From positions 52,674 through 116,673 of IMG/VR virus record IMGVR_UViG_3300028654_000012: a DNA stretch of 64,000 bases; one strand, given 5' to 3'. Positions 41,598-48,837 of this stretch are shown piece after piece. The notes below the pieces were generated by a model. The model was not told where the DNA came from and did not search any database. It saw only the letters and a program-made list of their open reading frames with translations. The position numbers were made by a program, and so were the translations under genes. This DNA is from a virus. Position 1 is the first letter of the stretch. The number at the start of each line of letters is the position of its first letter.

Positions 41598-42708
41598 CCC
41601 ATTATCAAAGAAAGAGTTCTACAAGACAGCTGACGTAGGAGATAGCGATTTCTCCTATGAGGAGCTAGGTCAACCGCCCGCTACCCCTCCAAAAGAGCAG
41701 ACTCCTCCCACGGCAAAGGAAGAACCAAAAAAAGAAGCTCCTAAAGAAGAGGAGCCAAAACCAGAGCCCAAGAAAGAGGAAGCGCCTAAGAAAGAAGAGA
41801 AGGGTAATCACCCTCACGTCGATAAGGTCAATGGAAATCCGGGGGCCTACTGGATCCCTAACATGCAGGGATTCGAGGCATCTGCTCTGGATGCTATTAA
41901 GACAGGTGGGACCGTCTTCAAAGGAAGCGTTGCTTTCCAGGGAGACGATTGGGCGGATAACGGGGAGATGGAGATCTATCTAAACCGTGGTCCTCATAAT
42001 AAACTACACGTATTACTCAATCCTCAAGGCTTCATAGATGAAGTCTCTCGAGTTGCCGAGAAGTACGACGCTGTTGCTAAGACTGAATCAGAAGGTCACG
42101 TATTCCATCCTCGTAGATGCATCCCTTTCGTACTAGAGAATATAGGTAAGAGAATTGTTGACATCTTAGGTAGTAAGCTTCGTGACGTAGGAGTGAAGTC
42201 AGGCTTAGACTTTAAGATGAAAGATTCTGCTCCCTACGCAACAGCTGTTGCAGAAGGTAGAGCTTTACTTTCTCAGGTATCCAGAGAGCTGTCAGATAAG
42301 AACAAAGAAGAAGCCAAAGCTCCTAAGACTCGTGTAAAGAAACTTGATACAGATGGTATTCTCGAGAAGTTCTTTAACGAACTACCCGACGCTGACTGGG
42401 AAGTACATGAATCTAAGACCTTAGGTATTAAAACCAAGACAACCTCTTTACCTCCTGAGAAGTACGCTCCTATCAAAGAAGTACTAGATGGACTTCAGGT
42501 ACCTATGGGAAAAGTAGGACCTTACCAGTTTGAAAAGAGACAGGACGGGAACCTTCTAGTTATAGACACTAATGCCTATAGGTATTCGGGATGGGTAGGA
42601 CCGGAGTTAACACGGCTATCCGAATTGGTGGGAGACGATCTAAGTAAGAACGCTAGCGCTGCTATAGCGGGTTTGACAAGTCGCTTCCTTTCCCCAAAAG
42701 TAAAATAA
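41578..42708 (+). CDS. Hypothetical protein with Pro/Glu/Lys-rich N-terminus
   Basis: A 376-residue protein with three tandem ATGs at the start (41578, 41581, 41584). Residues 30-85 are a PKKEE-rich disordered stretch; the rest is a mixed alpha/beta region of unknown family. FYKTADVG near the N-terminus matches the K-x-A motif of neighbouring large proteins. Its last 47 bases overlap the end of the first - strand gene, tail to tail. Confidence 0.62.
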   Translation: MMMHNPNPLSKKEFYKTADVGDSDFSYEELGQPPATPPKEQTPPTAKEEPKKEAPKEEEPKPEPKKEEAPKKEEKGNHPHVDKVNGNPGAYWIPNMQGFEASALDAIKTGGTVFKGSVAFQGDDWADNGEMEIYLNRGPHNKLHVLLNPQGFIDEVSRVAEKYDAVAKTESEGHVFHPRRCIPFVLENIGKRIVDILGSKLRDVGVKSGLDFKMKDSAPYATAVAEGRALLSQVSRELSDKNKEEAKAPKTRVKKLDTDGILEKFFNELPDADWEVHESKTLGIKTKTTSLPPEKYAPIKEVLDGLQVPMGKVGPYQFEKRQDGNLLVIDTNAYRYSGWVGPELTRLSELVGDDLSKNASAAIAGLTSRFLSPKVK

Positions 42709-43156
42709 GATCAAGAGCATTCATATCTTGATCGCAGTTCTCTGCTACTCTATAAAAATCTCTAGCGGTCCTCGCTAGCTCGACTTCCAATCGAAGTGTT
42801 GCCTGAGGAGTACTAATAACATTGACGTTCCCTAATGTTCCGTAGGGCGACTCCTGGGAGGTATTCATTTCTAGATAGACTACTTCCATTGTAGAATCTA
42901 CTTTATTTATTTCAGGACTGAGATATTCAGATCTATATAGGTGTATAGATCCGGTGTAGGTAGGGATGCCACTCCAGCCTTTGTAATTAGGAAGGCCGTT
43001 CCACGCTCTCGGGTACGCTCTCCTCACTACGTTGAGAGCTATCTTGAACAGCAGAGGGTTGTGCGGTCCCACTATCTGTACTAGATAATGATTCGCTTCC
43101 TTGAACATTCTTAGCTTTAGAGGTGTTTCTTGGACGTCTACTTCCTTCAATTTCAT
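42662..43156 (-). CDS. Hypothetical protein at convergent junction
   Basis: A 164-residue protein of mixed composition (Tyr-rich middle, helical C-terminus). Its first 57 codons overlap the gene before it in another frame by 170 bases, and its end overlaps the + strand gene. Either the long overlap is real, or the two - strand ORFs are one gene joined by a frameshift. No family is recognised. Confidence 0.5.
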   Translation of the reverse strand: MKLKEVDVQETPLKLRMFKEANHYLVQIVGPHNPLLFKIALNVVRRAYPRAWNGLPNYKGWSGIPTYTGSIHLYRSEYLSPEINKVDSTMEVVYLEMNTSQESPYGTLGNVNVISTPQATLRLEVELARTARDFYRVAENCDQDMNALDLILLLGKGSDLSNPL

Positions 43157-43409
43157 CGGGCGCTCTCACAAAGTAATCCAGATTCTCTTCCCAAACGTAT
43201 TCTTTAGAAAGGGATACCTCTAAGGTATCTTTATAAACTTTACTTACCTTTCTAGGTGAAGTTAGAAGTTTAGCATCCTCTACGGGTGCTCCTGCAGAAA
43301 GAAAGCTTCTAAGTAGACGCAATGTCTCAGCGTCCGCCTTAGCCAGGAAGTCTACGACTTCCTTTAGAGTTCCAATCGGAACTACTACATCTCCCTTCTT
43401 AAGCGCCAT
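42987..43409 (-). CDS. Hypothetical protein with Ser-rich overlap tail
   Basis: A 140-residue ORF. Residues 1-90 look like a normal folded domain (KKGDVVVPIGTLKEVV, a possible small barrel). The last 50 or so residues are Ser/Glu/Gln-rich and are read from DNA that the next ORF uses in another frame, so the tail may be an artefact or the genes may be joined by frameshifting. It overlaps the preceding gene by 11 bases. Confidence 0.5.
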   Translation of the reverse strand: MALKKGDVVVPIGTLKEVVDFLAKADAETLRLLRSFLSAGAPVEDAKLLTSPRKVSKVYKDTLEVSLSKEYVWEENLDYFVRAPDEIEGSRRPRNTSKAKNVQGSESLSSTDSGTAQPSAVQDSSQRSEESVPESVERPS

Positions 43410-43716
43410 TCTTAGGCTCCCCTTCTGCTTCCTTCTTAGACAAAGGCTGAGCTACTACCTTCTGTCCGGGCTGTAACGTACCCTTCGCTAAGGCAAGATC
43501 CTGTAGCTTCTTAACGAAGGCGTTGAAAGCCCCTTCAGAGATCCTGTTGTTCTCTTTTAGCTCTCGTACCCGCCGCATTACAGTCTCTAATCCGAACGTA
43601 GAGTCAGCTACCATCGCTAGCATCTTAGCGACGTCAGGAGCGTTCATATTCATGATAGCATACATCAAATCTTTGTCCGCACCAGCTGTTACAGTCTTTT
43701 CAGTATCTTCTTCCAT
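43399..43716 (-). CDS. Hypothetical helical protein
   Basis: A 105-residue protein, helical in the middle (about 20-75), with a Lys/Glu/Gly-rich disordered tail. Overlaps both neighbours (28 bases upstream, 11 downstream), as is usual in this arm. No family is recognised. Confidence 0.6.
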   Translation of the reverse strand: MEEDTEKTVTAGADKDLMYAIMNMNAPDVAKMLAMVADSTFGLETVMRRVRELKENNRISEGAFNAFVKKLQDLALAKGTLQPGQKVVAQPLSKKEAEGEPKNGA

Positions 43717-43976
43717 GGGTTTATTCCTACGTGCGAGATATCAAAATCATTTCCTAGGACGACTTCGATTATACTACCATCTTTAAGTATGCTATAGTTT
43801 CTCTTAGGGAGAATATCTACCTTACATAATACAATAGAGTTTGCCCAATCTAATCTATATAAATCCTGGAGGGAAGTCCTTAAGACCTCACCTCCAGGAG
43901 TTATCAGATAATTATAACGACTATAGTCAGGAGGATCTATCGCTCCTACTATATTAAGCCACTTTGTTTGGTTCAT
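43689..43976 (-). CDS. Hypothetical 95-residue protein
   Basis: A mixed protein with a probable beta-rich core (NYLITPGGEVLRT, YSILKDGSIIEVVLG). Its start overlaps the end of the RuvB-like gene by 23 bases. No family is recognised. Confidence 0.6.
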   Translation of the reverse strand: MNQTKWLNIVGAIDPPDYSRYNYLITPGGEVLRTSLQDLYRLDWANSIVLCKVDILPKRNYSILKDGSIIEVVLGNDFDISHVGINPWKKILKRL

Positions 43977-44871
43977 GAGATTCTACAAACTTAATCCCTT
44001 GTTCAGTTAAGTATCTTCCTTTCGGACCGCGCATTAGCAAGCCTATATTAATAAGATGAGGCTCTCTCAGGGATTCAATTGTTTCTGAATCTTCACCTAA
44101 GACGTTCGAAAGAGAATCAATACCTACAGGTCTATTCTTAAATATCTTTAGAATAGTTGACATCACTTTACGATCTTGCCTGTCCAATCCGTTTTCGTCT
44201 ACGCCAATATTCTTAAAACAAGCTAAGACATTTGTCAACGTAATAAAGTTTTCCGTTGCATAATCTCTTGTTCTAAGTAGATACTGGTTCGCTAATCTAG
44301 GAGTCCCTCTACTTCTCTTAGCAATTTCGTTAATTGCTTCAGCTTGAATCTGAAAGTTTAGCTTTCCTGCCGACCGAGCTATGATAGTATTAAGCTCAGC
44401 TAGAGAATACGTAGTTAGATACTCTATGATTGTAAAGCGATCTCTGAAGGGTCTTGATAGACTTCCTTCTTTAGTTGTCGCACCAATCAAAGTAAAGATA
44501 CATAGCTTATTACCCTTCCAAGTAAAATCCTCCATCGCAGCATACAAGGATTCCTCAATAGAAGACTTAAGCGAATGTACTTCGTCTATAAAGACGATAT
44601 CTCCTGACTTTACGTTAGCAAACACACTATCTAGTTCATCTATACTCTCAATGTTAGGGCCAATTAGTTCGTATATATTAACGTTTAACTCCTTAGCTAT
44701 TACCCTTGCTAAAGAAGTTTTACCCGTTCCTGGCGGTCCCGAAAAGAGAATATGGCCCAGAGACATATCCGACCGTCTCAAGGTTCCTTCGATGCATACC
44801 TTAATGTTTTGTTTTACAACGTCTTGGCCAATATAAGAATCTATACTTTCTGGCCGTAATGAATTGCTCAA
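43954..44871 (-). CDS. ruvB: RuvB-like Holliday-junction helicase
   Basis: A 305-residue AAA+ ATPase close to bacterial RuvB: LRPESIDSYIGQ at the N-terminus, Walker A GPPGTGKT (45-52), Walker B IVFIDEVH (92-99), sensor IGATT (129-133), RPFRDRF with the arginine finger (139-145), RGTPRLAN sensor 2 and a winged-helix end. It would drive branch migration; no RuvA or RuvC is seen here, though the NinG-like protein may cut junctions. TTG start with GGAG five bases upstream. RuvB in phage is uncommon. Confidence 0.9.
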   Translation of the reverse strand: MSNSLRPESIDSYIGQDVVKQNIKVCIEGTLRRSDMSLGHILFSGPPGTGKTSLARVIAKELNVNIYELIGPNIESIDELDSVFANVKSGDIVFIDEVHSLKSSIEESLYAAMEDFTWKGNKLCIFTLIGATTKEGSLSRPFRDRFTIIEYLTTYSLAELNTIIARSAGKLNFQIQAEAINEIAKRSRGTPRLANQYLLRTRDYATENFITLTNVLACFKNIGVDENGLDRQDRKVMSTILKIFKNRPVGIDSLSNVLGEDSETIESLREPHLINIGLLMRGPKGRYLTEQGIKFVESHEPNKVA

Positions 44872-44881
44872 TAGTACTCCC

Positions 44882-45076
44882 TTACTGTTTTGGTATTAAT
44901 AACCCTGGCTCGTTGTTAGGCGACACAACTTTACCGGAGAAGTCAGTAGTACCTCCCTTTGAGGCTTTACCAAGAACTTTACCCTTGGTATCCGAGATGG
45001 TCTCTTCATCACCATCAGTATCTTTACGAGCAATACGTCTACCGTAAAAGTCAACAATCCATTTTTCTTTTTTCAT
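44882..45076 (-). CDS. Hypothetical 64-residue protein
   Basis: A charged, Gly/Lys/Asp-rich protein, probably small beta-rich (KWIVDFYGRRIARKD start). It is joined by TAATG to the gene before it. No family is recognised. Confidence 0.55.
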   Translation of the reverse strand: MKKEKWIVDFYGRRIARKDTDGDEETISDTKGKVLGKASKGGTTDFSGKVVSPNNEPGLLIPKQ

Positions 45077-45333
45077 TAGATTGAAAGAATAGTAGCAATA
45101 GCTTCCTTTACCTGGCTTACTGCTAGATCTAAAGACCCTGCAGTATGATCTACATAAAGTCTTTTAACAGCCGGATGGTTAGGCGTAAAGCCATTATCTT
45201 CTAGACCAGCAATTCTTAGAAGCTTCCAAACAACTGAACCGTCATTATTACGAGAGACTGAAACAGTCCATAGAATATTATCAGTTCCCTTGAGATTACT
45301 AACTTCTATATTAGTCCATGTAGGCGCGCTCAT
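45076..45333 (-). CDS. Hypothetical 85-residue protein
   Basis: A small alpha/beta protein with a beta-rich first half (WTNIEVSNLKG, WTVSVSRNNDGS) and a helical end. CGGAGA precedes the ATG, and a TATA-like element lies just upstream, so it may head a transcription unit. No family is recognised. Confidence 0.6.
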   Translation of the reverse strand: MSAPTWTNIEVSNLKGTDNILWTVSVSRNNDGSVVWKLLRIAGLEDNGFTPNHPAVKRLYVDHTAGSLDLAVSQVKEAIATILSI

Positions 45334-45345
45334 TTATATCTCCGC

Positions 45346-45361
45346 TATATTTATTATACGT
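45346..45361 (-). promoter_or_regulatory. AT-rich -10-like element, minus strand
   Basis: Read on the minus strand, ACGTATAATAAATATA lies 13-28 bases upstream of the 85-residue gene, in a 33-base gap after the nucleotidyltransferase stop. It resembles the TATAA cores found before + strand units. A promoter is plausible but unproven. Confidence 0.35.
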
Positions 45362-45366
45362 TTTAT

Positions 45367-46155
45367 TTAAGCTTTTGTTGCTAGACCGAACTTATCTTTA
45401 AGGATATCTACACATAGCTTTTCTACTTTATCGGCAGGAGCTTTTTCTGGAAGAGGAGACTTTTCATAGGCTTGATGTGTCTCTTCAAACAGTTGCTCTG
45501 CCATCTCTTTAACTTGGTCTAGGGTATACTTGCCATCCTTAATATCTAAATACAACTGAAAGTCTGGCCGATATACTTGTAGCTTACCATCTGCTAACGT
45601 TTCTTTAGCAGTGTTAAGAAGCCTGATCATATGAGATGCGTTCTTAGTATCGTACCCATGGGCAGTAACTAACTGCTTACGCTTAGCACCCATATACCCA
45701 TTTGTAGCTGCCGTAGTCATCTTCTTCATCTGATCATGGGCATAACCCGTAAACGTGTTATGGATCTGCTTTGACATAAACATGTCACGGTTGTCGATTA
45801 GAAGCTGGCCAAGTTTACTTACATGAAGATAATCTTCCGGTCTCAACCAGAGAAGGTTAAGTACGTTAGGGTTATTTCCCCCAAGCAGAAAGATGGCCTT
45901 ACGCATTTCATACATCACTACATCCCACTCGTCTTCAAAGAAGTCATGAGTCTCAGTCTGCTTATGACCAAGATAATGCTCTAAGGGAGCTACGAATAGT
46001 CCCATGATATCGATATCATCGATAGAATTAGGATGAGAGTTAGGTCGATAAGTACCATGAACTACGGAACCCCTAAAGGCAACAAGCTCAGAGTCCTGGT
46101 ACTTCTTCCACCAGTTTGTAGCGGTATGATCTTTAACAGTTAGGGTAGTTGTCAT
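45367..46155 (-). CDS. Pol-beta-superfamily nucleotidyltransferase (YcgL/COG3541-like)
   Basis: A 262-residue protein. FRGSVVHGT (27-35) and DDIDIMG (46-52) form the GS...DxD motif of the nucleotidyltransferase fold; the later helical part matches the COG3541 group (LWLRPEDY, GYAHDQMKKM). These proteins probably transfer nucleotides to RNA, protein or small molecules; no substrate is evident. Phages with this gene are known, and some relatives repair or modify RNA. It overlaps the small LCC-family gene upstream by 23 bases. Confidence 0.75.
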   Translation of the reverse strand: MTTTLTVKDHTATNWWKKYQDSELVAFRGSVVHGTYRPNSHPNSIDDIDIMGLFVAPLEHYLGHKQTETHDFFEDEWDVVMYEMRKAIFLLGGNNPNVLNLLWLRPEDYLHVSKLGQLLIDNRDMFMSKQIHNTFTGYAHDQMKKMTTAATNGYMGAKRKQLVTAHGYDTKNASHMIRLLNTAKETLADGKLQVYRPDFQLYLDIKDGKYTLDQVKEMAEQLFEETHQAYEKSPLPEKAPADKVEKLCVDILKDKFGLATKA

Positions 46156-46315
46156 AAAAGAATCTTATAGATCCATCACATTTAGGTCTGTCAGTACGAT
46201 GAACTGATCTAGAGAAAGGATTGGCAAGCTGGCAAGACTCACATAGCTGCCAGTCACATCGGTCGCACTTAGCTCGGGGAGTGTTAAGAACACAACAAAG
46301 TTTATTAATACTCAC
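46133..46315 (-). CDS. LCC-family small cysteine-rich protein (b)
   Basis: A 60-residue protein starting at a GTG (46315), which gives MSINKLCCVL like its relatives; an ATG at 46336 would add seven residues. CDRC, four residues, CESC follow. The tail has several basic and aromatic residues and ends in Cys. It is third of three family members lying in a row. Function unknown; zinc binding is likely. Confidence 0.65.
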   Translation of the reverse strand: MSINKLCCVLNTPRAKCDRCDWQLCESCQLANPFSRSVHRTDRPKCDGSIRFFYDNYPNC

Positions 46316-46466
46316 GAGGTTGACATCTCCATCCACTATGCTTAGTGGCAGTATGGTGATCGTTTATTTTAAAAGCTATACGCCAGCATTCCAAACATAG
46401 GGAGTAGTTATCACAATCCATACACCAATATGAAGGGTTAATTAGACAGGCTAGGCAGACTTCCAT
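46305..46466 (-). CDS. LCC-family small cysteine-rich protein (c)
   Basis: A 53-residue protein joined to protein (d) by TAATG. It keeps the pattern CLAC-LINP, then CMDC, five residues, CLEC W, and shares a C-terminal HSGWR with the HCGWR of (d). The first Cys pair is shifted (CLAC instead of LCC). Clear tandem paralogue of (d). Confidence 0.65.
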   Translation of the reverse strand: MEVCLACLINPSYWCMDCDNYSLCLECWRIAFKINDHHTATKHSGWRCQPREY

Positions 46467-46624
46467 TATTTATAAACTCTCCAACCGCAGTGCCGGGTCT
46501 TCATGTAATGAGGAGTATATAAGTTGCTGTGGTTTGATCGCCAGCAGGGGTTACATTTTATATTCTCATCACAGTCAAAACAGACGTATGCTGGGTTGAG
46601 AAGACAGCAGAGTTTAGGTTCCAT
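46466..46624 (-). CDS. LCC-family small cysteine-rich protein (d)
   Basis: A 52-residue protein: KLCCLLNPAY, CFDC, five residues, CNPCW, then a basic His-rich tail ending HCGWRVYK. It begins in a TAATG overlap with the methyltransferase stop. The line-up with (c) is residue for residue in the core, which supports a true duplication. Confidence 0.68.
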   Translation of the reverse strand: MEPKLCCLLNPAYVCFDCDENIKCNPCWRSNHSNLYTPHYMKTRHCGWRVYK

Positions 46625-47163
46625 TACTTTAATGCAGTGAATACAAAGTGAGGAGGAAGATTACGTACTTCCCACTGGACATCTACCTGACTAAATCTAT
46701 CTTTCATTAAAGGAATCAGATGAGGAGTTACCTGATAGGCAACAAAACGTCCATCTTTATTAAGACTTCGCCAAGTCTTATTTAATAGCTCTTCTCTTTC
46801 GGGCTTATCAAAAAACGCGAAAGGGACGCCTGAGACGATGGAATCTACTCCAGAGATTTGATGATACGCCAGAATCTTATCAATCTCCCTCACATCTCCA
46901 TTGAATACCTTTAATCGGGGATCGGTTAAGGACTTCAACTCGCTAAACAGGTCTGTATTAAATTCAATGGCCAGAAGAGTAGCATCGGGACTCATTTGTT
47001 TTAGAATCTCTCGGGTCATCACACCACGAGCTGCACCATACTCCACAATCGTTTTTGCTTGGGAGAGGTTCATGGAGTCGACAGATCTCTGGACGAGATA
47101 CTTGCTAGAAGGGATTACAGATGCGACTTTCAGATCGTTCCAAAAGGCCTTTACATAACTCAT
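46624..47163 (-). CDS. Phospholipid N-methyltransferase-like SAM methyltransferase
   Basis: A 179-residue class I methyltransferase. VEYGAARG (40-47) is motif I, with E67 in IEFN as motif II; VIPSSKYLVQRSV (16-28) and SGVPF (111-115) are those of the COG3963 (PmtA-like) and rRNA dimethylase-like group. Motif I normally reads ELGPGTG; here GAARG keeps two glycines. PmtA methylates phosphatidylethanolamine. Membrane lipid modification by a phage would be unusual; a nucleic-acid substrate is the alternative because KsgA/Erm enzymes share the fold. Confidence 0.7.
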   Translation of the reverse strand: MSYVKAFWNDLKVASVIPSSKYLVQRSVDSMNLSQAKTIVEYGAARGVMTREILKQMSPDATLLAIEFNTDLFSELKSLTDPRLKVFNGDVREIDKILAYHQISGVDSIVSGVPFAFFDKPEREELLNKTWRSLNKDGRFVAYQVTPHLIPLMKDRFSQVDVQWEVRNLPPHFVFTALK

Positions 47164-47165
47164 AG

Positions 47166-47456
47166 TTAATTTCCAAAGCTATTCTTATCTTGAGCACAAT
47201 CTAAATCACATCCACAAGTAGGAGGATGTGATTGTCCTTCACGCCAACCACTTTTCTCGTTCTCTTCTTTGACCCAACAGGGGTAACAAAGCTTTAGCCG
47301 GTTGATAGGTACATTCTTATCACAACGAATGCACTTACCTCCTTCTGGAGGCTTACGAGATCTCTTTTTAAGATCCTCGAGGTCTTCTTCCTTTTCGTCT
47401 TCAGGAACGACCTCTTCTTTAACTTCCTCAGCGGGAAGTACTTCTTGTTCACTCAT
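47166..47456 (-). CDS. Acidic protein with C-terminal zinc fingers
   Basis: A 96-residue protein. The N-terminal 35 residues are very acidic (Glu/Asp/Val). From about 40 come CIRC and CYPCW, then CGCDLDC: probably two zinc sites. The acid tail plus zinc finger layout suggests a protein-DNA or protein-protein adaptor. It starts inside the end of the preceding gene (AATGAGTGA). No family is recognised. Confidence 0.58.
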   Translation of the reverse strand: MSEQEVLPAEEVKEEVVPEDEKEEDLEDLKKRSRKPPEGGKCIRCDKNVPINRLKLCYPCWVKEENEKSGWREGQSHPPTCGCDLDCAQDKNSFGN

Positions 47457-47703
47457 TTGGTAGTACCGTTAATAGATGTCGCCTGTTACCTTGATAGGCA
47501 GGTGTACTCATTACAGCTTCTATAAAGTGACCTTTCCATTCAACAAGACATCTTTGAACATGATCCTTGTGCCCGTAGAAGTAATTCCACTCTAAAGTAT
47601 TCAGAGCCTCTTCTAGATCGATAAGCTCTTCTTCAGTACAAGTTATCTGATAACGTTCAAGTAGTCTCTGATGTACATGCTGAGCATGCCTAATTCGGGT
47701 CAT
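47449..47703 (-). CDS. Small protein with HAxxxxxRLxxRY motif
   Basis: An 84-residue protein; the ATG at 47703 is chosen over upstream ones because it leaves a 14-base overlap and starts at the conserved HAQHVHQRLLERY. A later beta segment ends in LLTVLP. The protein at 57459 has a similar layout (LKRAQQRY, then YDKQRHSIATFLP), so these two may be distant paralogues. Function unknown. Confidence 0.6.
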   Translation of the reverse strand: MTRIRHAQHVHQRLLERYQITCTEEELIDLEEALNTLEWNYFYGHKDHVQRCLVEWKGHFIEAVMSTPAYQGNRRHLLTVLPNE

Positions 47704-48355
47704 CTTTCTTATCGTGTTCTTTTGCATACTGTTCAGCGGCCTTCTCTCTATCATTAGGAGAACCATGCCAGGTTAGTTCACAGACTAAATTATTATAGAC
47801 TTCAAGCAATGAAGGGTTATACGACTCAAGCTCTTCAGATTCGATAGTAATAATCTTACCATCGAGTAGCATATTAGTCTCTACCTTGTGCTTGATAGCA
47901 ACTGGATAGCCCTTGATAAGGTTAAGAGGAAGCATTGTTAGGTCGTACGTAATCTTATTACCCTTCTTGTCAAATCCAGTACCGTGAAAGAAGTCAACGA
48001 TCTCTACGGAAGGCTTAACGACCTTCTTAGACTTCTTTCTACCCTTACGAGGTGTAGAACCGTCTTTAACAATAATCAGCTTCTCTAGTTCAAGAACTTT
48101 AAAGGGAGGCATCTTCTTTACAACCAAAGGAGGTAATGCTACCTCTTCGAGGTGTTCATCAAAGCGCCAAAGGATTAAATCGTAGATAGGAGGATAGGCC
48201 TTTAAAACTTCTTCTAATGTAATACCGTCCTCTAAACGCAAAGGCACGCTGGAGAAGTTATTTAGCTCGCTTTTGGTAATGACAGATAAATAGTTATGGT
48301 TCTCATCCCGAGCTTCAAAGGTACCGTTCTTATTTAACTTGATATACTCAATCAT
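47690..48355 (-). CDS. Hypothetical protein with basic linker
   Basis: A 221-residue protein; the ATG at 48355 lies in an ATGA overlap with the small gene before it and is preferred to an upstream ATG at 48388. Residues about 1-95 and 130-200 look folded; between them lies RKGRKKSKK, a basic linker. No family is recognised. Confidence 0.6.
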   Translation of the reverse strand: MIEYIKLNKNGTFEARDENHNYLSVITKSELNNFSSVPLRLEDGITLEEVLKAYPPIYDLILWRFDEHLEEVALPPLVVKKMPPFKVLELEKLIIVKDGSTPRKGRKKSKKVVKPSVEIVDFFHGTGFDKKGNKITYDLTMLPLNLIKGYPVAIKHKVETNMLLDGKIITIESEELESYNPSLLEVYNNLVCELTWHGSPNDREKAAEQYAKEHDKKDDPN

Positions 48356-48480
48356 GGCCAGATCCTTGGTACTGTACGTACAGTCCACTTCGGATGGTCT
48401 TTCATTAGCTTATCAGCTTCCTCTTTAGAAGAAACGATAGCTATGACCTCTCCCTTCTCATCACTTACAGAGAGTACCAT
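48352..48480 (-). CDS. 42-residue microprotein
   Basis: A 42-codon ORF between two genes, one base after the preceding stop and joined by ATGA to the next. It has a short beta hairpin-like start (MVLSVSDEKGEVIAIV), a charged helix and a basic end. The fit in the gene chain supports it. Function unknown. Confidence 0.5.
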   Translation of the reverse strand: MVLSVSDEKGEVIAIVSSKEEADKLMKDHPKWTVRTVPRIWP

Positions 48481-48481
48481 A

Positions 48482-48706
48482 TTATTTCTTTAACCTTACT
48501 ACCCTACCACCTTTGTTTCTAGAACCCGCTTTAAGGGCATCCTCAAGTTCCATATCTAATGGATTATGCTGAATAGCATTATTAGCTAATAATCTAATAC
48601 TACCATACCATTTCTTAAGGTCTTCAATAGAATCTGTTTCAGGGCATGACTCGGCTATAATCTTAAGCGCGAGTTCGTAATGGTCTAAAATATCTTCTTC
48701 TTTCAT
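48482..48706 (-). CDS. Hypothetical 74-residue helical protein
   Basis: The ATG at 48706 is in an ATGA overlap with the LCC-family gene before it, and replaces a longer reading from 48730. The protein is helical with Lys/Arg-rich end (GGRVVRLKK). No family is recognised. Confidence 0.58.
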   Translation of the reverse strand: MKEEDILDHYELALKIIAESCPETDSIEDLKKWYGSIRLLANNAIQHNPLDMELEDALKAGSRNKGGRVVRLKK

Positions 48707-48837
48707 ATTCGCTTCATGTACTGCCCGCAAACTTCACACGTAGGTTGTGGGGAGCCGTGCATAGGACAATTATCGTTAGGTAAATCTGCTAGATGACAAA
48801 TACAACAAAGCCACTCTTTGTGTTCATGGAGAATCAT
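48703..48837 (-). CDS. LCC-family small cysteine-rich protein (e)
   Basis: A 44-residue protein with WLCCIC at 9-14 and CEVCG near the end. It is joined by ATGA on both sides. The spacing between cysteine pairs differs from the core family, so membership is looser. Zinc binding is likely. Confidence 0.55.
   Translation of the reverse strand: MILHEHKEWLCCICHLADLPNDNCPMHGSPQPTCEVCGQYMKRI

Noticed and set aside
43523-44836. Plus-strand frames opposite the RuvB-like gene and its neighbour
   Set aside because: They are antisense to a protein with complete RuvB motifs and have no start signals.
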